A DNA stretch of 64,000 bases from NCBI GenBank assembly GCA_963932465.1, contig OZ010800.1:31870852-31934851 (forward strand), given 5' to 3'. Under the pieces are notes generated by a model. The model saw only the letters and a program-made list of their open reading frames with translations, did not search any database and was not told the DNA's origin. The translations under genes were made by a program, and so were the position numbers. This document shows positions 1 through 10,545 of this stretch, piece after piece; within the stretch, counting starts at the first letter, position 1; each line of letters starts with the position of its first letter. This DNA is from Maratus speciosus (taxonomy: Eukaryota > Arthropoda > Arachnida > Araneae > Salticidae).

Positions 1-794
1 AAAAAACGTGATAATAGGGAATACACTTAAAATTAGCTTAAAATTAGCTTTAATTTTTCTTTTTTATTCATAAAATTATACATTTTTTTATTCATAAACT
101 TATACATTTTGAGCGTACAGATTAAGAAAATTTTTTTTACGATGAGCGAAAGAGATTTTACATATAAATCTCTATCTAATTGAATTTCTATTGACAAACT
201 AAGGAAAATTTTGAATTAAACCTTTAATGCATGATTTTGTTTTTCGGAAAACATTATATTCAAATCCATTTTTGTTAATTATTCACTAAAAAATAGTTTA
301 AAAAATTATTTATGTTTCCCTTGGACATAATGTCACTCCTTACTTACATAAAAAAAATTACTCAAAAAATGAAAATTATGATCATATACTTACTTTCAAG
401 TTTTTACACTGCACAATAACAACTATTCCACGGTATAATAATCTTTATAATGCTTTTTAAAATTTGGAGAATTAGTAATGAATACCTTGATAAAGATAGA
501 CAAAAAACGCCAGTCGAGCACATTACAAACAGTATCAACCAGAGATGTTATAACCTCCCCACAATAACAAATCAGAACAACAACAGACTTTACGTCCTGA
601 AATGTTTCTTATCAAACGTAAGTAACACATAATAGTTGACCAAAAGAGCAATAGAAAGCGCCAATTTGCAAAACAGATCATGTAAATCCTGCGTTACACG
701 AAGCATTTAAGGGTTAAGAGAAAGTATAATTTCAACTAACATACTTTCAATGACAAATTAAGAAAAACGCAGAAACTCATAAAATTATGCTTAC
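1..794. other. Intron sequence downstream of receptor exon 3
   Basis: This AT-rich stretch follows the splice donor of the third receptor exon, so it is the beginning of the next intron of that minus-strand gene. The short open frames here show no recognisable domain. The exon encoding TM7 and the cytoplasmic tail is not here, so it must lie before base 1. Confidence 0.6.
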
Positions 795-1180
795 CTAAAT
801 ATTCTAATGTTGTGCACAACGAAATATGGCGTCCAACAGATTATAAAGCTTACTATAATACAGACTGTCAATTTTAGAGTCTTTATTTTGGCTCTTGGGA
901 TAGTCGAAGCAGCATTAAAGAATCTCCTAAGTTGGATAGACTGCATTCCATCCACCCTTAAACCATGTTCGTTCGTCGGAACAGCTCGGCTATTCTCCTG
1001 ACCTGCTGCCCAAACAGTCCTCAGTACGTTAATGTAGCAATAGCTAATACAGATAGCCGGTATGATCAGGATATAACAAGTCAGATAAGAGAAATAAACT
1101 TTTCGTTGCCATGGTTCAGTATAGCCGTTACTCACGCATTCATATCTGATGCTGCCTGTTTCAGTAATTCCATTTTGTAT
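795..1180 (-). CDS. Neuropeptide GPCR, exon 3 (ECL2, TM5, ICL3, TM6)
   Basis: Third in-window exon of a class A G-protein-coupled receptor, about residues 209-336. It opens after a TTACAG acceptor in phase 0 and ends at a GTAAGC donor after two bases of a codon. The second extracellular loop carries Cys223, the expected disulfide partner of Cys142 in exon 2. TM5 spans about residues 238-258 with a proline near 249. ICL3 is basic and contains IPRAKIKT just before TM6, followed by CWTP at about 323-326. That IPRAKIKT plus CWTP pattern is what I know from the CCAP receptor / neuropeptide S receptor / vasopressin-receptor group. TM7 with NPxxY is outside the window. Class A GPCR is secure; the ligand class is inferred from memory only. 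Confidence 0.88.
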
Positions 1181-1502
1181 CTGTAACATAATAAAGAACA
1201 TTTAAAATGTATTATACAACCTTAAATATTTATTAAACAGAGTAGAAATCATGATAGATACACTGACGGGGGAAAAAAATCCCATCACCAAGAAAGACTT
1301 GTGTTAGATAAACAAAATTTGGTAGGCGTGTTTATATATCAGAAAGATGACATCGATTCAAATTTTTCGCTTAGCGCATAAGTTTGGCGCTAGTAGTGCC
1401 ACTCAGAACTTGCAAATCAGGTTTGCTTTAAATGCGTGCTGTAAAATTCGTGAACGTTATTTATCTTCGAAAGGTGACGTACTGAGTTGATGTTAGCCAA
1501 AA

Positions 1503-1866
1503 ATGTCTTTAAGAAGACAAAGAAGCCATTATCAACATCTCACCGAGTTGGAACGAAGTCGCATAAAAAGGCAACGATAAGATGGATTTTCTTTCCGCGA
1601 AATTTCAGACAGACTTGGCCGGAATGTATCCACTGTGCATGATTGTTGGGAGTAGTGGTCAAGGGATGGTACTGCCTCAAGAAGGCCGGGTTCAGGGCGG
1701 CCACGTGGCACTACTGAGAGGGAAGACCACCGTATTTGGCGTACGGCTGTGGCGCATCGTACTGCGGTTGCTTCAGAAATTCGAGCTACAGTTGGTACCA
1801 CAGTGACACAACGAACTGTTAGAAATCGGTTACTTCAAGGACAGCTCCGAGCCAGACGCCCTGTAG
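1503..1866 (+). pseudogene. Tc1-like transposase, N-terminal fragment (left arm)
   Basis: Starts with ATG and encodes MSLRRQRSHYQHLTELER, then shifts frame near 1580 and continues with GRNVSTVHDCWE, RRPGSG-like and TASAAEI-like blocks in another frame. These blocks belong to the paired helix-turn-helix DNA-binding region of Tc1-type transposases, with the GRPR-like linker between the two domains. The catalytic DDE domain is absent because the element switches orientation at about 1880. Frameshifts and a stop make it non-functional. The family call rests on recognised motifs, not on an alignment. Confidence 0.75.
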
Positions 1867-1891
1867 TGTGCAATCTACTGACGACTACAGG

Positions 1892-2258
1892 CTACAAGAC
1901 GCCTAGCTCGAAGCTGTCCTTGTAAAGTAACCGATTTCTAACAATTCGTTGTGTCACTGTGGTGCCAACTGCAGCTGGAATTTCTGCCGCGGACGCAATA
2001 AGATGCGCGACAGCTGTACGCCGAATAGGGCGGTCTTCTCTCTCAGTAGTGCCACATGGCCGCCCGGAACTCGGTCTTCTTGAGGCAGTATCATACCTTG
2101 TCCACTGCTCCCAACAATCATGCACAGTAGTTACATTCCGGCCAAGTCTTCCTGCTATATCACGGAAAGAAAATCCACCTTCTCTTTAGCCCTATTATAC
2201 GACCTCGTTCCAACTCGGTGAGCTGTTGATAATGACTTCTTCGTCTTCTTAAAGGCAT
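1892..2258 (-). pseudogene. Tc1-like transposase, N-terminal fragment (right arm)
   Basis: Mirror copy of the left-arm fragment. On the minus strand it starts at 2258 with MPLRRRRSHYQQLTELERG, shifts frame, then reads VHDCWEQW, SGRPCGTTEREDR and AVGTTVTQRIVRNRL. It is the same helix-turn-helix region as the left arm with independent substitutions, and both copies stop at the same place, next to the palindrome centre. This shows that the inverted arrangement is the structure of the element itself. Confidence 0.75.
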
Positions 2259-2718
2259 TCTTCTTTAACATCAGCTCAATACGACACATTTCGAAGATAA
2301 ATAACGCTCACGAACTTTACAGCACGCATTTAAAGCAAATCTGATTTGCAAGTTCTGAGTGGCGCTACTAGCAACACACTTATGCGCAAAGCGCGAAATT
2401 TGAATCAATGTCATCTTTCAGTTGTATAAACGAGCCTACCAAATTTCGTTTATCTAACACAAGTCTTTTTTGGTGTTGGGATTGTCCAAATCATTTCGTG
2501 TCCATATACCATTTACAAAAATTAACTTGCTCTTGATAAAGTACGAAGAACTAAATGTTGGTCACAGTTTAACCCTTTGCGGTCGTATGTATATTCTCAG
2601 CCAACAAAGCCTTTCTACTGTTCTAGTCGTATGTTTGGTCTCATCCACAACAGATTTTTTACCATTCCAGTCGTATGTCTGTTCTCAGCCACCACCGCAA
2701 AGAACTATACTGATCTTA

Positions 2719-3374
2719 CCGGTTGTCCCAAAAATGACTGATGGATTTTAAAATTCCATATCTTGAAAACAATGACAGATATTTTAAAAAATCTTGCAGG
2801 AGTATTATGTAAGATTTCAGGAGTTTGTATTCTGCGATTCTCAGGTTTAGTTACAAATAGGATCGATAGATGGCGCTGCAAGCAATAACCGCTAAATCCA
2901 GGCTCGATCTTTCGGCCGCTCTTTTCTTTCATGCGAAAAAGGAGATTAACCCTTTGCACTCGAGGGCTCCGCTGCGGAGACATAATCTTTCTTTGCAAAA
3001 TTTGTTTTTGGCACCAGTAATAAAGGAAAATAAAATGTACCTTATTTAATCAGAGTATTTTTGAAATTGTGTACTTGAACGAAACTTCTTTTAAAAAAGT
3101 GGTGCCGATCGAATAAAATTTGTGTAAGAGACGCCGAGCGCAAAAGGTTAAAATATATTGAATGTATCCCGAAGTACTAAAAATCGGGTCTGGACTGAGC
3201 GCCTATTGCTCTCAGCCCCATCTATTGTTAGAAATTCGAACAAAAATCAAGAATCACAGTACAAAAACTCCTGTCATCATACATAACCCTCCTGCAATAT
3301 TTTTTTAAAATATCTGTCACCGTTTGGAAGTTATTGAATTTTAAAATCCATCAGTCATTTTTGGGGACACCCGG
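2719..3374. mobile_element. MITE with long TIRs (mariner-like TA-flanked)
   Basis: The left end (CCGGTTGTCCCAAAAATGAC) and right end are inverted repeats that stay alignable for roughly 180 bp per side, including GATGGATTTTAAAATTC and GACAGATATTTTAAAAAA. TA flanks both ends (2717-2718, 3375-3376), which fits a Tc1/mariner-type target duplication. There is no coding sequence. A TTAA-ended MITE is inserted inside at 2946-3151. Confidence 0.75.
2946..3151. mobile_element. TTAA-flanked MITE nested in the previous element
   Basis: Begins TTAACCCTTTGCACTCGAGG and ends with the diverged inverse GAGCGCAAAAGGTTAA. TTAA at both ends is the target-site signature of piggyBac-type or Kolobok-type elements. 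Internal GGCACC / GGTGCC blocks next to AATAAAATTTG link it to the copies at 3735-3951 and 54981-55198. About 206 bp, non-coding. Confidence 0.65.
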
Positions 3375-3734
3375 TATATTATAATAAGTCGACAAGCTTA
3401 GGAGATGCGTAGAATTCGATATAATATTTTACAAATTGTGTGTAAGTGATTATTAATCATTTTCACTTCTTAAATTATTTTTAAAATAATACTCTAACTG
3501 AAAGTAGGTTAAAAAATATAAGATGTAAGATGAAGATTTTTCTGTAATTTTAAAAAGAAAAAATAAGGGTTGCTTATGGAAAATTACTTTCAAATATATG
3601 ACATGATGGAGAACCATAAAATGTAATTTTTACATAAAATTGAATATTATTATGTTACATATATCTAAAGTTTGAAAAAGAATTAATAAATTTAGTTTCT
3701 CCTTCATAATCCTGCATTAACCTGCAATCCAGTA

Positions 3735-3951
3735 TTAACCCTTTCCGGCGCAGTGGTCCCACCTCGGGACCACCGAATTTAAATTTAAAAATCACAAGCG
3801 GCACCAAGAATACTTTAATAAAATTTGCTTTTTCAATGAAAGTTTAAAGGAACAAGATTTTAATTTCTAAAAAAGTCGTTTGTAAATTCCAGTGTCAGTC
3901 AATCACTTCTTCATTTTACGAACAGAATTTTTCTATGCCGGAAAGTGTTAA
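3735..3951. mobile_element. TTAA-flanked MITE
   Basis: Left end TTAACCCTTTCCGGC and right end GCCGGAAAGTGTTAA are inverted with one mismatch in 15. Just inside the left end is a strong short hairpin, GTGGTCCC-ACCTC-GGGACCAC. It shares the internal segment GCGGCACCAAGAATA with the copy at 54981-55198, in the opposite orientation. 217 bp, no coding capacity. Confidence 0.7.
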
Positions 3952-3952
3952 G

Positions 3953-4533
3953 GTAAATGCACCTATACTAGGCCGTCTACGATTACTGGGCCACTTATTT
4001 TTAAAGTTTAAAAACAAACCCAAAATGCATCTCTGAAAGACGACTGAAAGAAATGTTAATGACAAACACCTTAAATAATAATTTCCATAAACTGTCGTGA
4101 ATAACTGTTTTTTTTTTCTGCTCTTACATTTGTTTATTTTCTAGAGTGCCTTCAAAAACAGATTTTTTTTGGCGAATGATTAGAGTTTTCATTAAAAGAA
4201 AAGTTTGTATCTAAAACATTGTTTTATTTACACTCTGCTTTATTTTTTATAAATTTGCTGTTGATGTACTCTATTATAAGTAATTTGTTGGAATAGCCGA
4301 AAACTTTGCCGAAATTTCATGCTTCAGAAATTTGCAATTTCCACTATCGGAGCATAAAGGAAAGTACTGTTTTTTATTTTTCATTTTTTTTCCGAAGAAT
4401 ATATTTTGAAACTTTGAATATTTATTCTGAAACATGAAGGTTAGTACTAAGCTATAAAAATATATATATTTTGGAATTCTTTATTAATAATTAGATAAAT
4501 GTGCTTAATTGGAACACTACTGGTGCGTTTACT
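3953..4533. mobile_element. Putative TIR element
   Basis: GTAAATGCACC at the left and GGTGCGTTTAC at the right are inverted, with weaker similarity continuing for about 10 more bases. The interior is AT-rich and non-coding. I cannot define a target duplication, so this is a tentative call. Confidence 0.38.
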
Positions 4534-5248
4534 TTATTGTTCTTTCAACGAAAGTTTATTCCGACCAACACGTCACCTATGTATAAACTCAATACGACCA
4601 AAAAGGACTAAAACTCATTTTTCGCCTATGTCGACGACTGTTGAAGAGTTTAAAGAATGAAGAGGATGGGACACCATGTTAAGTGATATTTTTGAAAAAC
4701 TGAAATGTTTCCAATGGAAGATCTTATTCTGGCTTAACCTAAAGATACTTCAATCTTCTCTGGCAAGTAAAGTGTTTTTCATTGGAAGAAGATGTCCTAT
4801 ATTTTGTGCTGGTTAATGGAAGAACATGTCAAGTGCACATGAAAACTTCTTTGATTATGAATGTTTTAATTTCGTGTAACATGAGCAGAAATGTTACCCA
4901 GCGATAGATATCACAAAAAGATACCTAAATTGAAGATGTTTTATAATGAAAAGTAAGTAATCATTTGAGGCGTAGACCTGAGAAAGGGAGAAAAAGGAAA
5001 TATTACAGATGATATCTTTTCCATGCCGAAGGCATTGAAGTTACTACCTGATCCGTCTTGCGGCCATCATAAAAATTAAAATAAACGGAATATGTCCTTC
5101 CCATGTTTTTGGACTTGGTATTTACTATTTTATTAACGTAAAAACAGAAAAAATGATTTTTTGTCACTTACTCCCCTTCCTATTTCAACACCTCATTTAA
5201 GCTTAATAGATAAAGCAAGACTTTTTTTGTTTATAAAATTGAATGATA

Positions 5249-5409
5249 CAGGATTCGAACGGGTACTGTTATTTTCAAGGCAATATATCAGTAGTTTTTT
5301 AAAGAAAAATTAATCTAATTTAAGAGCGTGAAATTTCGTTTTATTTAAGGAGAGATTTTCTGTAAGAAATACTTCTACCGAATAATTTCAAGGACCCGTA
5401 CGAACCCTG
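5249..5409. mobile_element. MITE, CAGGGTTCGTACGGG family, 5-bp TSD TGATA
   Basis: TIRs CAGGATTCGAACGGGTAC and, at the right end inverted, CAGGGTTCGTACGGGTCC. It is flanked by TGATA on both sides (5244-5248 and 5410-5414). Related copies are at 35630-35792 and 41608-41787, also next to 5-bp repeats. 161 bp, non-coding. Confidence 0.75.
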
Positions 5410-5832
5410 TGATAATGAGAAAACTGCATTGCTGTGTAACTTTATGTGAAAGATAAATGTACACAGACAAATGAAGAATACAGACAAATACGTCTTTCTT
5501 TTATATTGTGAAACATGAGTGTGGAACTGTCCTTGTGCGCTAAATTGCTTTGGTAATTATATTTAACTTTGTTCGGTAAAATAGATTACACCCACAAGCA
5601 TGTAAAGACTGACACCAGCATTTCTTCCATGTCTTCCGAGATAAACAACAATACAGTTTCTTCAGATAGTATGCACGACATTTAAGACCACATAAGAAGC
5701 TTCTTCAGACGAAAATTAAGTTATTCAAGAGTTAAAAAAGTGTACATGTAATACTTGCCCACTTTTTTCTCACTGAAAGTATATATGTTCCTTATTTAGA
5801 TAAGTGAAAATAATAAACCGAAAAATTAAAAG

Positions 5833-6188
5833 TTGCACTATTTCCATCATATATTTTCTTCTAAATACAAATTATTATTTGGTTATTCTGTAGCTGACAC
5901 CTGCAGCATCTGTGATCTAAGAGACTTTGAGGAAATTTATGTTGATAAACATCGTCTTGCGTTTTTTAAACAGAAGCTCGATCGGGTGTTTCCGAAACGT
6001 ACAAAAAAGTCCCTTATATGGCAACTAACTATGATGGCTGACAATTTGAGTAAACCTTTCAATCTCAGACAATTACCCTTTTTTATAATCTTGGCGCTAA
6101 TCCTACGCACATCGTTACCTATTCAAAGGATATTTATCATATCTCAGCGGGGACTTCCGGTATTGTGTGTCATGAAACTAATGAGGTG
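5833..6188 (+). pseudogene. Fragment of a transposon-derived protein (ADTCSICD motif)
   Basis: An open frame of 118 codons encodes KYKLLFGYSVADTCSICD near its start, followed by a helical, basic stretch. Near 6060 the recognisable sequence moves to another frame, reading YNLGANPTHIVTYSKDIYH. I recall the DTCxxCD and later YNLG blocks from repetitive arthropod proteins that look transposase-derived, but I cannot name the superfamily. No terminal repeats can be tied to it. It is probably a decayed fragment inside receptor intron 2, not a host exon; the frameshift supports decay. Confidence 0.45.
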
Positions 6189-6299
6189 ACATAGTCCTAA
6201 CCCATTTAAAATTTGATTAATCTTTAAGGTGTAGTGATCATCTCGTTATCTCGTTATCTCATCAGATGTTTCTTCATACCAATTCAAGAACTCCACAGC

Positions 6300-6468
6300 C
6301 AGAGCTCGCACCGTTCCTAAAATTTTCGCACTTTGCTACCAGTATTTTAAATAAGAATTCTTCTTGGTATATTCCTTTAAAATCTTTAATAGAACTATAC
6401 AACAAGTTATTATCGTTTATATTTAGTGGTAGCAAAGTACGAAAATTTTAGGAACGGTGCGAGCCCTG
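6300..6468. mobile_element. hAT-type MITE with perfect 8-bp TSD
   Basis: TIRs of about 41 bp begin CAGAGCTCGCACCGTTCC on the left and CAGGGCTCGCACCGTTCC on the right (inverted), with two mismatches in 41. The target duplication TCCACAGC flanks it exactly (6292-6299 and 6469-6476). The 8-bp TSD with CAGRG ends is the hAT signature. 169 bp, non-coding and well preserved. Confidence 0.88.
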
Positions 6469-7022
6469 TCCACAGCATTATTCTTTAATACCTCATTCTT
6501 AAAGGATATTGGAATATCGTTAAGCATAAAGTTAGAAAAATAAGACATTTGTATCTTGGAAATAATCGAGATTTTGAATAAAAATATATTATGGAAAAAT
6601 CAGACCATATAATACTCTGTGTGATACCCCCCATATTATATTGCTAAGTTGCAATTATTTTTGGATGTCACTGTTATGACTCAATACTTTCGAAATTTCA
6701 AAAATCTATGAAGTAAAGTCAAGCTCAATAACCTTAAAGCGATCCTCAACGAAAAAGTGGCTTTTAGAGGCGTCGAAAAATGGATTAGAGAGGAATTCAG
6801 TGCGTGGATGTACAAAGATTATTGTGGTTCTAAATACCTTTAAATGAAGTTTATTTATAAAAGCAGTATCGAGGTGCAAGAAATGTCCCTTTGCATATCT
6901 TGGACTAGAATGGATAACCAACACAGAAGAGAAATCTAGAAGCTGGAAAGATTTTAAACCTAAATCGAGAACATCTTGGACATTCGCACACTCTTAATGT
7001 GTGATAGAAGAAATGTTTCCCC

Positions 7023-7366
7023 ATCTTTAAATTCAAAAGTACGGAAAATCATTAGAAGCATGCTGCAGAAAATTATAATTATGCAGATATGTGTATTATT
7101 TCTACCACTGTCAGCATCATTTTGCTCTTATTTGTATGCCAGTTTTATGTATTTGATACACCTTCCCTCACAAATGTCACCGTCACTCCATAATCTTTAA
7201 ATTCAAAAGTACAGAAAATCATTAGAAACTTGCTTTAGAAAATTATAATTATGCAGATATGTGTATTATTGCTCCCATTGTCAGCATCATTTTACTCTTA
7301 TTTGTATGTCAGTTTTATGTATTTGATACACCTTCCCTCACAAATGTCGCCGTGACGCCATAATCT
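7023..7366. repeat. Tandem duplication, 170-bp unit x2
   Basis: Two adjacent units start ATCTTTAAATTCAAAAGTAC at 7023 and 7193 and remain closely similar to about 7366. Shared blocks include TTATGCAGATATGTGTATTA and TTTGATACACCTTCCCTCAC. No coding or element signature is visible. Confidence 0.85.
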
Positions 7367-8086
7367 TAAAAATATGTTCAAATTACTAAAGCATTCTCCA
7401 CAAAAGTACACTAGTTCAAAATAGTCAGCAAAATATCCAGTCATTCAATTTTTTTTTTATATAGGTAACGGCCATTTTATGATGCTTGGCCATATTTTAT
7501 AATTTGTTATAATAGAGATAAACTACGGTTATGTAATCATTTTTTCCATAAAAGCAGTTAAATGACAGAACAGTTTGCTGCAAAGTTTTAACAGTGTACT
7601 TAACTATCAACACAAATACCGCTGAAATATATTTTGAAGAGTTAAGGTTAAAATGTTGCTCATTTTTTCATGATCGGTGTAATGAATCAGGCAATAGACA
7701 TTGCAAAAACCTCTATCAAAAAAAAGAAACAGAGAGTAATAAGAAATCTTCATAAGCATTACCTATAGTACAACAGTTGTTACAATAATATTCCTTATTG
7801 GAGTAGTATGTTTAGAGGATTAGAAGACTTTCATCATAAATTTAACGAGGATCTTCTATCGAAAACAGTAAACAACCATCGATTAAAAACGCTGATTTTT
7901 TATGCTTGCTATACTTTAACAGTGAAAAATCATTTTACAATCTCAAGAATAGCTGTAAAAATTCCAAGAACAATGCATTCATTAGTTTTTTTTTATAAAA
8001 AAGTATTTTCTAGTCTACTTATTAAAAATTTTAATAAATAAAAGTTTATGCAAATAGTAACAACTTGAAGCAAACGTGAAACCTAC

Positions 8087-8320
8087 TTGAACGAATATAA
8101 ATAACTGCGGGGTAGCAAAAAGGAAGGCTAAAAACCAAGATACCGCGATCATCCTTTTGGCTTGCTTCACACCGCCAGTACTTCTTAATGGAAAACAAAT
8201 GGCTTGGAATCTGTCATAGCTCATTGTGGTAAGAATGAAAGTCGTGCTTGCAAGAGTCACCACCTGTCCATATACAATGGCTTTGCATGCTATCGCTCCT
8301 AGTACCCATTCTCCAAACAC
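8087..8320 (-). CDS. Neuropeptide GPCR, exon 2 (TM3, TM4)
   Basis: Second exon of the receptor, 78 codons, residues 131-208, phase 0 on both sides. The acceptor TTTCAG precedes GTG TTT GGA; the donor GTAGGT follows CAA. It joins exon 1 as LLFE-VFGEW. Cys142 at the top of TM3 is the conserved disulfide cysteine. TM3 runs to SYDRF, so the E/DRY motif at 166-168 is DRF, and the second intracellular loop then reads QAICFPL. TM4 contains the conserved Trp near 192 in AVSWFLAF. The GGVKQAKRMI stretch before TM4 resembles the corresponding loop of neuropeptide S / CCAP receptors. The weaker GTAGGT donor was chosen because it preserves the frame into exon 3. Confidence 0.88.
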
Positions 8321-8362
8321 CTGAAATACAATTTCCGACAGCATGTTACTTAGTTTAGTCGT

Positions 8363-8833
8363 CAAAACAATATTGGGCCAATTTTGGTTATAATATGATT
8401 AAATTTTGGATTACTTATTACATATTACCATACAATATTGTTTGAATATTGTGGTGTCAACATTCTGACAAAAGTGCGCTAATATTTGCAAAATTTGCCA
8501 ATGTAAGGCCAAAAAACAAATATTTGCGCAATGTTGGCATATCATTGGAAATACATCCGACGTAAACCTAATATTTGTACAATATTGATGTTTCATTGCA
8601 AATATTTCTAATACTAATCCAATAATTGTGTAATACTTGCATTACATTGAGAATATTTCCAATAAAACGGCGACGTTTTACAATAAAAATGTTTCAATAA
8701 GTATTCTAGCTCAATGTTTTTAAAGATCATTGACTCAACATTGGTAAAATGTGAAATTTCAAGACCAAACAATTGGAGTAATACGTCATGCCAAAGTATG
8801 CAAAGGCCAATTTTTTAGGCCAATATTGGTTTG
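8363..8833. repeat. CAATATTGG-rich minisatellite-like element
   Basis: Irregular repetition of ATTTGCAAAATTTGCC, AATATTTG and CATTGGAAATA modules, about 50-60 bp apart, bounded by AACAATATTGGGCCAATTTT on the left and its diverged inverse (GGCCAATATTGGTTT) on the right. It may be a MITE with an internal minisatellite. It starts about 40 bp upstream of the exon 2 acceptor. Confidence 0.5.
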
Positions 8834-9236
8834 CTAATCGGTGTTATTGTTATTAATACTAAAGTAACAATACAAACACTTCGCAGGTTTTGCAGTAAAA
8901 TATAAAGTGATGAAATTCAAATAAATTGCATGTTAATTTTAATTTTCACAGTAAAGGATGACATACGTCATAGTAATAGATGTATTATTCAGTGTATATA
9001 TAGACATAGAATGTTATAAAGGATTGTTTTTTAAAAGAAAAGGGCTTTTTTACTCTGTCCCAATTAATTGTCACAGTTATGTAATTTATTATATCATGCT
9101 ACACGTGGTAGCATGTGTACATATAGAAGGTACCCATATGGTTGCGCAGCGTGAGATTTCTTCAGATTCCGATAAAAATTATCAAGACGAGCCCTGTAAA
9201 AAAAAGAAAAAAAATGGTAACGTTCCATGTAAAATC

Positions 9237-9323
9237 CAGGAACGTTTCGCCTTTTTTTCAGGTTTTCAGAATAATTTAGCTCTTTCCTGTTAAATTCTAG
9301 TTTTCTTATCTGAAACGTTCCTG
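9237..9323. repeat. Short inverted repeat CAGGAACGTTTC / GAAACGTTCCTG
   Basis: Twelve-base perfect inverted ends enclose about 63 bp. GGAACGTT-type motifs recur beside A-runs at about 9190 and 10515, so this may be part of a larger decayed TIR element of about 9190-10545. Boundaries are uncertain. Confidence 0.4.
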
Positions 9324-9814
9324 AACAAAAGTTGGAAACAGCAAAACGCTGCGGCCGCCATTTATTATTTTTTTGCTATAATCCGTTGCTCGCGCGCGAG
9401 TGTCGAAAACGAATTCCTTAAATGAATGTAAAAAAATCAATATGGAATGCAAATAAATCAAAAGACGACATAATCCTGTACGTCTCTATTGTCAAGACAA
9501 TTCAGATGAAAATACAATACCTCTGTGACATCGTTAAGAGATTATCTCTCGTACGTGTCTGTGGAATGTTTAACGAGCAGACCGTGTAAAAAAAAAATAC
9601 ACCTATTATTTGGATCTCCATTAACCAGGGGACCATCAAACATGATTCTTTTATGATTTGATTAATTTAAAGTATGTTTTAGAGTTCTTATCTCTAATTA
9701 TTCTTGTGAAAGGATTTCTTCAAATGGGCCTTAGATTTTCAGAAATTAGATGCCGAGTTTTAACATACGTTTCAAATACCCATTAGTTTGCAGCTCTCAA
9801 CGTGTCTTTCGTGG

Positions 9815-9885
9815 TGTGGACGCAGAAGGCTCGCACGCCACCCGTACGGCCCGAGTTCGATGCTACCTCTTGTCTTTTTTTTTCT
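9815..9885 (+). repeat. tRNA-like Pol III promoter unit (SINE-type)
   Basis: TGGACGCAGAAGGCTCGC resembles an A box and GAGTTCGATGC resembles a B box, separated by a tRNA-like distance, followed by T-runs that could terminate Pol III. The segment is GC-rich against its surroundings. A complete cloverleaf does not form, so this is a tRNA-derived repeat candidate, not a tRNA gene. Confidence 0.4.
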
Positions 9886-10545
9886 TTTTTTATTAATTTT
9901 ATATTTTAACACTTTATTACAATTTGATTTAAATTTGATATATATTTGACACTTTGAATTGCTGTAAATTTGAATTTTTTTTTATTTTCGGAAAAAATAT
10001 TCAATTACGTTTAGGTTTTTTTTTTTTTCATGAAAATTTATATGTATTTTATCTAACTTGTAAACTAACATAATTACTGACGAAAATCCAAAATATTTTA
10101 TGCCTAGATTTTTTTCTAATTATTATTTACATTTATATATTTTTATATTTTAAGCAAAGTTCAGAAACAATATATCATATATATATTTACTTTATTGAAT
10201 TTTAACTGAAAATTTATTTTTTCGTGTAAATTATAAATAATAATTTTGATGTCAATTTCAAAATATTTTTTCATTCTAACAAATAATGATAATAAAGCAA
10301 AAATTGTCAACTGGAAATGTAAAAATCGTCTGCGGATCCCGCATGCTGTGAAATGTCAGTAATGTTTTGCTGTCAACAGAAATATTCCTGGTATTTCGCA
10401 GGAAACTTACTGGCATTTCTGTAGAAAGTTTTTAACATATACAGTAAAGTCCCAGTCATTTTCAAGAAATGTTTCTTTGAAATAATGGGCAACTCAGCTG
10501 CCCATTTTTTCCCAGGAACGTTGCGGATTTTTTTTTTGCAGTGAG

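Larger units (their letters stand above)
1261..2487. mobile_element. Palindromic Tc1/mariner derivative (snap-back hairpin, about 600-bp arms)
   Basis: Two inverted arms (about 1261-1866 and 1892-2487) carry the same sequence in opposite orientation around a spacer of about 25 bp. Each arm runs from a terminal sequence with GACTTGTGTTAGATAAAC through to the N-terminal part of a Tc1-type transposase. The unit therefore looks like two copies of the first 0.6 kb of a Tc1-like element joined tail to tail, with the catalytic DDE part missing. A TA precedes the left end; the right end is diverged and its target duplication is unclear. Non-autonomous; it sits in intron 2 of the receptor gene. Confidence 0.85.

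Noticed and set aside
6706..6924. Minus-strand open frame of 72 codons as a possible exon
   Set aside because: No recognisable domain, no convincing splice sites and low length; similar frames occur by chance at this rate.
7808..8041. Open frame near exon 2 as part of the receptor
   Set aside because: It is on the opposite strand and its content is low-complexity; exon 2 is defined by splice sites instead.
9190..10545. Full TIR element with ACTGCAAAAAAA-type ends
   Set aside because: The ends are dominated by A-runs; only the inner CAGGAACGTTTC inverted repeat is solid.
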